NCBI RefSeq assembly: GCF_003589595.1
Contig: NW_020653713.1
Span: 6,200,360 to 6,264,359, forward strand
DNA length: 64,000 nt
Source of the DNA: Hyposmocoma kahamanoa
Taxonomy: Eukaryota > Arthropoda > Insecta > Lepidoptera > Cosmopterigidae
Reading direction: 5' to 3'
Of this stretch, positions 56,121 through 64,000 are shown one piece after another; positions within the stretch are counted from its first letter, which is position 1; the number at the start of each line of letters is the position of its first letter. Made by a program: the position numbers and the translations under genes. The notes under the pieces were generated by a model. That model saw only the letters and a program-made list of their open reading frames with translations, was not told the origin of the DNA and searched no databases.

Positions 56121-56588
56121 CACTTAACATTTTTAATTCTTAAGCGAAAGAGATACCGTAGAGATACACCCTATAGGTACAACATATACTAGGGTAGTTT
56201 TGTATTTTTTTAACTGTTTAAACAAGATTAAGGTAAATGTCAATAATCATTCATTCATTAGTGCTTAGCCTAGTACTTATTACTATTTGTTTAACAATCT
56301 TGCAATCCTATTCCATGTTAAATGTCCTTTCACTGTAACCAATGTCGTTACTCTCCGCACTTATTTCATAACTTTACACTCTAAAGTACACTTTACATTC
56401 ATGCTTTATGATCTGGCCCACACATATCTACTCTTAGGTACTACTTAAAAATATCTTGTACAACTACGACTCTTTTGGAGCCGACGTTGATTAATGTTTA
56501 TATAGTTTTGAATTAGTAAACATAGTTTTCTAAGTCAAAACTAGTTTAGCCTAAAATAAATAGCATGATTATCAAAAGGACCGGAATC
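56121..56588. other. no gene recognised
   Basis: No supported feature. Confidence 0.4.
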
Positions 56589-56705
56589 GTGACAGCGTGT
56601 CTCAATTTAAGAGCTGTGGGCCCCAAGGAGTGAATCTGCCGCACTCCTAAAGGTCCCCAGGTAATCAAAAGTGGGAGACGTTGAACAATATTCCAGTGAC
56701 TTATT
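56589..56705. mobile_element. MITE-like element G, copy 1
   Basis: 'gtgtctcaatttaagagctg' and 'agtgggagacgttgaac', with 'gtgggccccaaggagtg' between; diverged relative of 56895-56980. Confidence 0.5.
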
Positions 56706-56894
56706 ATTAGACTTATAATTATAACCCATATTAGCAATATAAGTTATCAATAATATTAATAACTGTTAGTGAAGTGTTATGTTGTTAAATTCTTGCATAT
56801 ATATCAAAAAGCGAAAGAAAGAAAAATTTTCTCTGTTCCTGCCTTTTAGATTTCAAAAACAAAACCATTTTATTCAAGAGAAAAATTTGTGTCG

Positions 56895-56980
56895 GCGTTT
56901 CTCAATCTAAAGACTGTGGGCAACGGGGAGTGTAACAAATAACTTCCAGAGGCCCTTATTTAATAAAGATTGAGAAACGC
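56895..56980. mobile_element. MITE-like element G, copy 2
   Basis: 86 bp bounded by the perfect 14 bp inverted pair GCGTTTCTCAATCT / AGATTGAGAAACGC, with 'gactgtgggcaacggggagtg' inside. Such ends are common in hAT-type MITEs, but no 8 bp duplication is seen. Confidence 0.6.
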
Positions 56981-57029
56981 TGAATGATACTCCAAAAATA
57001 ATACATATAAAAAAACCTAAATTCCCGAA

Positions 57030-57310
57030 AATTTAAGTGCGTTCTACCGCCACCACTTTGTTTGTAGGCAGAGAGGTGGAGGTATCCAGGTCGAGATTAT
57101 GAACAAAAAGGCCCTCTCACATACCTCATTGGAACCGCAATTCCATTATATTTTACACAAATTATTCTTAGCTAAAAATCTACTATTATTTGTTCTTAAA
57201 AATATTGACTCGACCACCACTTCGGAAGCGTTCCACGGAGAAGAAGTGGCAAGAAACTCCGTGGCGATCGCATATAGATCTATCATTAAATATTCTCACT
57301 ACCACTATTA
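57030..57310. repeat. LINE 3' end fragment
   Basis: 'gaccaccacttcggaagcg' and 'gagaagaagtggcaagaaac' resemble the 3' UTR block of CR1-like LINEs ('gagaagaacgagcaagaaac'). Confidence 0.5.
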
Positions 57311-57430
57311 AATAAAAAGTTACAGCTTTTTTGATGTTATTCAGATCATGTTCTTATATACGTTAAGACACATCCCCATCTCAAATACTCGCTGAACTCG
57401 AGGGGGTGTTTCTTGAAACGCAATGAGGGA

Positions 57431-57549
57431 TTACATGTCCTGCTCATGTTGTAGCAGTTCGCCAAGATTGGCGATCTCAATCTCTTGAATGTGTTTGCCC
57501 GCGAAGTGAATGTAGTCGTGCGGCGGGGCGTCGAGCGAACGCTTGCGGA
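57431..57549 (-). CDS. candidate terminal exon of an unknown host gene
   Basis: On the minus strand a pyrimidine-rich stretch and acceptor 'gtattttcag' precede 119 bp of GC-rich sequence. It is readable as RKRSLDAPPHDYIHFAGKHI, then QEIEIANLGELLQHEQDM and TAA at 57433-57431. Composition and amphipathic sequence differ sharply from the AT-rich flanks and from all repeats here. The frame is also open upstream through 57658, so intron or coding status upstream is uncertain. I do not recognise the family and find no neighbouring exon or AATAAA close by. It could be a retained gene fragment. Confidence 0.35.
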
Positions 57550-57559
57550 CTGAAAATAC

Positions 57560-57945
57560 GAAAAACGACAGGTCTACACTCGTGTTTTTTCTAATTCCAA
57601 GACGGAGTAGAATGGTTTGCAGGGTTGCACGACAACTATCGTAAATTTTTTTAGTCATGTAATTGCTGTCGACATTTTTATCGATAGATAGTGAATGAAA
57701 ATAAAATTTTGCAGAATGCTTAATAGTAAATGTCGTGACGTTATAACTAAGTAAACGCCTTATTTCTTCTTATTTTGACGACCACTAGTATCGAAATGAA
57801 TCGTAAAGTACAGACGCACGAACTTACTCTAGTGGGAATTTTTCTTTTATTGTACACTATACGGATCACGGATAAAATATCCGATTAAACATAACGTGAA
57901 CATACAAAAGTAAGGTAACGAGCGCGAGCGAAAGAGAGCACATCT
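57560..57945. other. no gene recognised
   Basis: No supported feature beyond possible intron sequence of the candidate exon. Confidence 0.35.
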
Positions 57946-58055
57946 GTAGGACTAGCATGGCAGGGCGCAATTTGCGCATTCTCGCATAGAGAATAACAAT
58001 ATCTCGCGCTTCTATGTCGCTCTTGCGCAAGTCGCGCCCTATTGTGCTAGTCCCA
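57946..58055. mobile_element. 110 bp foldback MITE
   Basis: 'gtaggactagcatggcaggg' and the inverse of 'gtgggactagcacaataggg' pair imperfectly over about 38 bp through 'cgcaatttgcgca'-like cores. Confidence 0.65.
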
Positions 58056-59639
58056 CTGAACAGACCAAAGAGAGGTTGTATTTTAGATTTTATTTTAAGA
58101 GACGTATAAATTTTTAATTTTTAAATTATCGTTGTAGTTTTGAAAGGACAAAGTAAAACAATTAAGTTTTTTTTTAAAGATGTACAACACTACTACGTTC
58201 TGCTAAATATTATTTATTTCTTCCGCGTACTGCGGATACGTCTTTATATCGAGCTACTCAACAAAAATATAGAAGAACTACTACATTTTCAAATACCACA
58301 CTATAAAAAGGACTGCCTTGTGTAAATTGTTAGGTTTGTAGCATAGGCATAAAAGCCATCTTTCTTTGTATGCTCTTTATAATCCTCTTCAAACGTCTTC
58401 TGAAATTTTTAGTTATAATTATGTTGATCTCAGTAGCTGTTGAGTAATTTGTTAGTCAGTCGGCAATTAGTTACAAGCCGTAAGTTTTATAACAGTAATT
58501 AAACTTTTTCTGTTTACTACGGCACTTTCATAAATATACAACTCTGACAATTTTGTTTAAAAATATTTTGCGAAAAACAACACCAACGACACTGCAAAGA
58601 TACAACGTCCAACTTGCATTTGGAAAATATTACAGATGCAAGATGAAAAATACACAAAATACAGATGCAAAATATTACAGAGTCGAATGCAGCAAAAGTT
58701 CAGTTGGAGCACCGACGACAAAAGTCAAAGATGGCGGTAATTTTGTATTTATATTATTATAATAGTCCAACTGCTTCGATTTAAGTGGCGAATGATAATG
58801 ACTAATATGTAATCGATGATAATTCAAATAAACAAGTTAGACTATTTATCACGCATGAACAACCAATTTTCAATAGATAGACGACAGAACATTCATCGAC
58901 AGTAATTATTAACTGCTTGTAAGCAGGCAATACTTTTGGGCAATGAACTGTCATTTTACCCCACCGAGTATACATTAATATAATTTCGGCGTATTATTAT
59001 AGTATGTATTGAATTGTTTTGACCCAAATAGTCAAGGCTATTTATTTTTCTACTAATAAAGTACTGAAATAATTTCATTGACAAAGTCAGCCTCTCCGTT
59101 CCGTCCGTTTCCTAATTCGAATGTGCTCCTTTTTCGCTGCGCGTGTGTAATAGTGCGTTGTCGAAGTTTTTGTTGTTTTTAGGTGTTACCTTGGGGTTAT
59201 CTTATCAGTTTTTGTAAGTTTCACCTTGTTATTATTGTATTTAATTATTACCAACTGTTTTGAGTGGCAAAGTTTGGTCATAGAAATCAGCACTTAAATT
59301 AATATTTTACCTGCCGCATAAGCAAAAGCATGCGCCATTACTAATATATTGATCCTTGGTGAAAACTTGTTTTGTATCCCTGACCTATCACTTTGACAGT
59401 GACATATCATGACATTTCTTTGTTTACAAAAAATGTTTTGTAGTCTAGGTCAAAGTATACAGGTCACAATTTTATAAAAGAAATATATTTACTTTGTATT
59501 TACTTTAACAATTACCATAATAATCATTATATTTATTGTGTACGGTAATGACAAGGCATGGTAACGTAATTAAGAGCTCTGGTAATTATATAATAAAATT
59601 TATATATGTAATAAAATTTTGTATACAATTTTTGGATCA
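58056..59639. other. no gene recognised
   Basis: Short frames at 58140-58325 and 58553-58762 without domains; the latter includes a short repeated 'acagatgcaa' motif. Confidence 0.4.
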
Positions 59640-59960
59640 CCACTTTTTCGTGTACGTGGTAATATACTAGTCGCTTCTATACTTTTTAAGGCTATGGAAC
59701 ATAAAATTAATAACCGCCTCTTGGCATACCTTCAATATCGATTTCATCGAGGGCATTCTACGGGAAATCTTCTCCTTGTGTACTTCCCAACTGTAGAGTA
59801 GGGCCATTGAGATACACCTCGAGGCTCTTGCCATGCCCCTAGATATCTCCAGTACCACAGACTGAATTTCTCACGTATGCCATAAAGTTCCTTCGTAGGT
59901 AAACCCTGTTGACCTTTCGGATTACACGTCCGATAAGCAGACTGGAAATGCTGATGCTCC
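59640..59960 (+). pseudogene. decayed LINE reverse transcriptase palm
   Basis: The plus-strand frame near 59670 reads LFKAMEHKINNRLLAYLQYR, then FHRGHSTGNLLLVYF, matching the RT block 'SKVMExxINxRLLxYL...QYGFRxGRSTGDLLxY' of several non-LTR clades. The segment between them is shortened. After a stop near 59800 the frames are broken, and later scraps are only vaguely recognisable. It is old and non-functional; clade not assignable. Confidence 0.65.
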
Positions 59961-60816
59961 TTAAGGATCTATTCTGTATGTTACTATTTTCTGCACTAAA
60001 TAAACAATTTTCATTTTACTTTTTGAATGCGCAGACAATACCGTGTTTTTACTTAGACATACCTTTATTCAATGTAAAAGGCAAAAAGGAAACATTCAGC
60101 TTTGCCGAGAGGCTGTGATGAAACGTTTGAATTAGTGTTATCTCTGTTTGGAGCGATACAATCCGATTTCAAAACGGACCTTTAGCAGACGTGTTTATTT
60201 AATGCCTTGAATCCTTTTCAACTTACTCTAACTTTGCGAGATATAGCCTTTGTATCTATCACCTTGAGCTTTTTGGTATGGACATTAAGCACAACTACAC
60301 TTCGTACACTAAATAATACTATATCAGTGTCATGGTCAAAACTATATCAGTAAAGTAACTTGACAAAATTAAATTTACCCTTTCCAAGGTCAGACGGCAC
60401 TGCTTTTTCAACACAATTAAGCTCAAGATGTATTTGGCGGATAGCTCCAGAGCTATCACACTTATTGGTGGCCGTGGGACTCTTTGGAAGCTGCAGAGCA
60501 TTGAGTACCGATGCGAATTAGAATTAGAATTAGAATTATCGGTATTTTATCTAATATATTTTGGATAGAGTGTGGATTTAAGATTTTCCTTATCCAGGGA
60601 GCTACTCACTGGGCGAAGTTCACACCTTTATGTTGTAGATATACCACTTATATTTACTAAGCTCTTTAGTTTCTCCCTCTACACATTCATTGTTAAGCTG
60701 ATAAATGAATTTATGTGGTGGTCATTTTTAAAATTGTTTTTATTGTGCACAAAATAAGGTAATATATTATTTGTATACTTTTATTATTACCTAGGATTTG
60801 TGTACTCTAAAACATC
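59961..60816. other. no gene; short (AATTAG)n run
   Basis: A hexamer microsatellite (four 'gaatta' units) lies near 60515-60538. No supported gene. Confidence 0.5.
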
Positions 60817-63212
60817 TATCACATGATATAGCGTGACTAGCGGCGTGGCGGCCATATGGACAATAATGCAATTATTGTGACGGAAATGCGATATGGCGTG
60901 ATATGTTAATGTTGTGATAAGTTTATATATATTTTACAAAATCAATTAAACATAATAATTATAACTACTGAACTTAAGTACTGTAAATTACAAATCACTT
61001 ACATATTCAAAAAATAAAAAGGGTACAAAATATAAAAATTATTTAGCAATGCAATCATGCAATTCAAAAAAACAGTCAAAACATAATGGGGGAGAATCTG
61101 GACATTTTTTACATTCAGTGGTAGTGTTTACCCTTTTCTTATTTTTATAACAATTTCTGCAATCTTTTCTGGACGTTGCGTTTACTGTTTTGCCAGTGCT
61201 GAGACAACGCGGTTTAGCTTTTTCAATTTTAGTTAGTCTATGTTGGTCTCGGTCTCCATGTGTCTTCTGTGTGGTTTGTGGATCAGATGTTATTTCTGGC
61301 AAATAGGATTCAATAATTTTTTCCCTAAAATCGTAAAGTGTCATGCTTTTCTGATTAGAATATTTGTTATAAAGTATCCGGGCATTTATCAGACTCATCA
61401 TCAGAGTATGTATAAAAATTTTCATATACCAAGGTAAAGTCTTCTTTTCGCATGGGTAGTAACTGAGCATTTGACCTTGTAGATCAACTCCGTACATGTT
61501 TTTGCTGTAATTTATTATGGCTACAGGTTTTGTTGCCACAGTGTCACGTCTGGTGTGCACTTCTTGAATTTCGTCACGAAATTCAGTAGATATGTAATTT
61601 ATCTCCCATTTGTCCTTCCATTTCCCTATATGGACACCGTTACGACACTGTGATACATTTTCGCCTTCTTTTAGTTTTTTTGTAATTATGCTGTTTGGGT
61701 TATCTTCACGTGCCTTGTTTAATATACCGGTGCAATATGTATTTTTCTCCAATAGTTTGGCAGCTAAACCATAGCTATTATATAAATTGTTCATGAACAC
61801 TGCATGGCCAGCATTTAATTTTCCCTCTAATAACATTTCCACTATTTTTTCTATGTGGCCTTTCTCAGCAGTTACACCTATCGTACTGTCAAAAACATTC
61901 AGCACTCTTAGGATGGTACCATTTGGTTCTGCAAGTACATACAACTTCATTCCATATTTACGTCCTTTTCCCTTGTTGTACTGGCGGAAAATAAGTCTAC
62001 CACGCCATAAAATCATCGATTTGTCTAAAGACAAATTTTTACCGGGATAATAAATATACTCCATAACATTATTGAAGTTATCTATTACTAATTTGCACTT
62101 ATCCATGCGATCGGCATTATTTTGTTTATCTACAAAATGAAGGCATCTTAGAATTATTTGAAATCTATTTCTCGACATATATTGTGGGAAGACTGATTTA
62201 TATAAACGGTGAATTTTCCAGTAATCAACAATGCGATTCATTTTTGCTGTGCTAGTGTGTAATAGTAAGCCAATAAAAATTTTCAGTTCTTTTAGAGTGA
62301 GTGACTTCCATTGTGTAATTCGAGACTGAACCAGATTGGATGAACTTTTCAAGTTTTCTGTGTATCTATTTGAGCAATCGACGATTTTTTGTAAATAATC
62401 TTCACTGATAAATAAATCAAAATAATCCGTCGGGTTATTCGGTGCTGGCACTAGTAGTGCATTTGTTCGAGTAAAGGGAAATTCCCTCATAGAACTGAAG
62501 TCGTTACTCCAACGTGTCGTGGAAATTTCACACGATGGCTGGTCAGGCAGACATTGTAGCGATGACGCTGTTACTGCAAATGGCGTCGCAGAACTAGTAG
62601 AGGAAACGGGACGAACTGAGATTCGATTGTAGGGAATTTGTTCTTCATTTACAACCTCATTATATTGTTTCACCTGCAACTGCGAAGCTTCGTCTTCTTC
62701 GGATTCCGAGTGAATTTCACTATCAACAATTTCATATTTTATATCAACGATTTCACTCCCTGCGTAAAAGTGGTCGTTCGAATTCAGTGAAAACTCTTCC
62801 ACCTCTGTAACTTTTAGACGTTTCTTAGCACGATTCGGCATTGCATTGAGTCTTTTCGAGGGTGCTGGTTGGTCACTCATATTTAAAAGAAAACAATAAC
62901 AATACTCATAATAATAACCAAATTTCAAGCACACTAAATTAACGAATAACTGAACAAAATCGTCGTGTCGCCGCCTTGTCCGAACGCCGCCACTTTGCGC
63001 ACTGGCTAACATAAACATTCGACAATGGCTGCCGGCCATCCCCACTGCACGCAAGTCGATCCCTTCCCTAGTAGTCAATATAAATATTATGCGCCGTTTC
63101 GCTGTGGCCGCTATACTATTCCATTTAGAAATTTGATAGCGACGTCCACACGATATCGCGTGATCAGCCGTTAGGTGAGAACTCGCATCACGCAATATCG
63201 CGTGATGCTAGT
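60817..63212 (-). mobile_element. piggyBac-like element (approximate ends)
   Basis: The transposase gene is flanked on both sides by palindromic motifs: 60820-60839 and 60889-60904 on the left, 63149-63165 and 63187-63206 (ATCACGCAATATCGCGTGAT) on the right. They read outward as similar sequences and are probably terminal or subterminal binding sites. TTAA was not found at matching positions, so the exact ends are uncertain. Confidence 0.65.
61039..62880 (-). CDS. piggyBac-like transposase, catalytic residues altered
   Basis: A 613-residue protein from ATG 62880 (MSDQPAPSKRL), chosen because it is the first Met with an aatATGA context and a basic N-terminus; the open frame upstream to 63195 is probably UTR. 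An acidic stretch lies at residues 59-64 (ESEEDE). The DDE_Tnp_1_7-type core spans about 140-500: ITQWKSLTLKELKIFIGLLL, SRNRFQIILRCLHF, then D286 in NLSLDKSMILWRGRL, residue 364 in HAVFMNNLYNSYGLA, and D466 in NMYGVDLQGQ. In active piggyBac enzymes residue 364 is Asp (codon here AAC, 61789-61791) and 469 is usually Asp (here Gly). The C-terminus keeps the Cys-rich finger (CRNCYKNKK, CKKCPDSPPLCFDCF, HDC). Length is normal and no stops or shifts are present. It is either a recently inactivated copy or a protein kept for DNA binding rather than catalysis. Confidence 0.93.
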   Translation of the reverse strand: MSDQPAPSKRLNAMPNRAKKRLKVTEVEEFSLNSNDHFYAGSEIVDIKYEIVDSEIHSESEEDEASQLQVKQYNEVVNEEQIPYNRISVRPVSSTSSATPFAVTASSLQCLPDQPSCEISTTRWSNDFSSMREFPFTRTNALLVPAPNNPTDYFDLFISEDYLQKIVDCSNRYTENLKSSSNLVQSRITQWKSLTLKELKIFIGLLLHTSTAKMNRIVDYWKIHRLYKSVFPQYMSRNRFQIILRCLHFVDKQNNADRMDKCKLVIDNFNNVMEYIYYPGKNLSLDKSMILWRGRLIFRQYNKGKGRKYGMKLYVLAEPNGTILRVLNVFDSTIGVTAEKGHIEKIVEMLLEGKLNAGHAVFMNNLYNSYGLAAKLLEKNTYCTGILNKAREDNPNSIITKKLKEGENVSQCRNGVHIGKWKDKWEINYISTEFRDEIQEVHTRRDTVATKPVAIINYSKNMYGVDLQGQMLSYYPCEKKTLPWYMKIFIHTLMMSLINARILYNKYSNQKSMTLYDFREKIIESYLPEITSDPQTTQKTHGDRDQHRLTKIEKAKPRCLSTGKTVNATSRKDCRNCYKNKKRVNTTTECKKCPDSPPLCFDCFFELHDCIAK

Positions 63213-63324
63213 TCTCCTCCGAGTGACTCCTATTTTTTAATCTAAATCCCATACGTATTCTACAGTAATTGAAGTTTTTGACAATAGTCATTACCAGAAG
63301 TACCATTTTTCTAACCGTAGCTTC

Positions 63325-63354
63325 ATTATTATTATTATTATTATNNNNNNNNNN

Positions 63355-63427
<73 letters not shown>

Positions 63428-63430
63428 TTT
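63325..63430. repeat. (TTA)n and (TTTA)n microsatellite with 10 N gap
   Basis: ATT/TTA repeats from 63325, with N at 63345-63354, then TTA and TTTA units to about 63430. The gap length is nominal, so the true repeat length is unknown. Confidence 0.95.
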
Positions 63431-64000
63431 GCTTTTAAATTGTTATGACTGTGTGATGATTGTGTAATGTATAATTTAATGTAATGGGATTTATGCCTAA
63501 ATAAATACATAATTTAATTAATTCAATTGAATTGAATAAGTAGTAGAGTATGGTAATGAACGACTTATTTTAAATTTTTCGAGAATATTCCACAGAATTT
63601 CGGAACATTTCAGATTAAAAAAAAAAGAACTGTGAAAACTAAAAATTGTAAAGTAATCAGATTTACACTTAAATAGGTACATCTAATAATAAGAGAATAC
63701 AATAAAGAATCTGCGTGCCGACCGCCTTAGTTGCTTTTGACAAAATTCTCTAAAATCACGTGTGACTCAACTAAGGAATGCATATAGGTATTTTCAAGTT
63801 TTTAATACAAGAAAACGGTAATTATTTGTACAAGTTTCTTAATGCATTAGTTTTGTAACACATTTTATTATTTCAATGATTGTCACTTATGAAGAATCAC
63901 CCACTTATCCAATTTTTGAGCTATATCGTTTCTTTAAATTTGAAATATTTTTTGTTTTTAAACATATATAGCTATAGTCATTAGTTTACTTCACAGATAT
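63431..64000. other. no gene recognised
   Basis: AT-rich; 'aaataaatacataatttaat' follows the microsatellite like a LINE tail. Confidence 0.4.

Noticed and set aside
60319..60501. 60-codon minus-strand frame resembling an R1-type tail
   Set aside because: Only a vague resemblance; no motif long enough to support it.
62881..63195. N-terminal extension of the piggyBac-like frame by 105 residues
   Set aside because: Composition is unlike a transposase N-terminus, and the ATG at 62880 begins a typical acidic/basic leader; the extension also runs into the palindromic terminal repeats.

Overview
The window looks like intergenic, repeat-dense chromatin from a moth or butterfly (Lepidoptera). The organism call is an inference from repeats I recognise: a tRNA-headed SINE at 11.1 kb of a type widespread in Lepidoptera, several lepidopteran LINE 3' tails, a piggyBac-like gene, mariner-like genes, an R1-clade LINE, and a satellite whose units contain CCTAACCTAA, the insect telomere word. 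I found no complete host gene. Two weak host-exon candidates are listed, at 2-136 and 57431-57549 on the minus strand. Almost all readable coding sequence belongs to transposable elements.

Layout. 0-5 kb: AT-rich DNA, interspersed repeats, then an 82-83 bp satellite (3075-4382) interrupted by a 5'-truncated R1-clade LINE with a 7 bp target duplication. 5.9-14.9 kb: two related mariner-superfamily elements. Both have very long terminal inverted repeats (237 and about 275 bp), and both carry a tRNA T-arm/B-box sequence about 145 nt from each end. 15-25 kb: LINE fragments, tRNA-like SINEs, foldback elements, a large inverted duplication and an assembly gap. 25.0-25.8 kb: an internally deleted classical mariner. 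26-35 kb: mostly unannotated AT-rich DNA with MITE-like inverted-repeat elements and SINEs.

35-41.7 kb: a LINE cluster. A jockey-like fragment is followed by a second LINE, which is split by a nearly complete 3.7 kb CR1-like LINE in the opposite orientation. The 6 bp target duplication is visible, and removing the insertion restores the outer reading frame. 43-50 kb: LINE tails, SINEs, a diverged tandem array of about 135 bp units, and a TTAA-flanked MITE. 51.3 kb: a 379 bp element with perfect terminal inverted repeats and an 8 bp target duplication, encoding the start of a THAP-like zinc finger; it looks like a P-element-type deletion derivative. 52-60 kb: AT-rich DNA, a long T-rich tract and a decayed reverse transcriptase. 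60.8-63.2 kb: a piggyBac-like transposase with an intact 613-codon frame but two changed acidic catalytic-site residues. The window ends in a microsatellite containing a 10 N gap.

There is no operon or pathway logic here. The interest lies in how the elements are built and nested, above all the long-TIR mariner family with Pol III-like motifs in its ends and the THAP-encoding miniature element.
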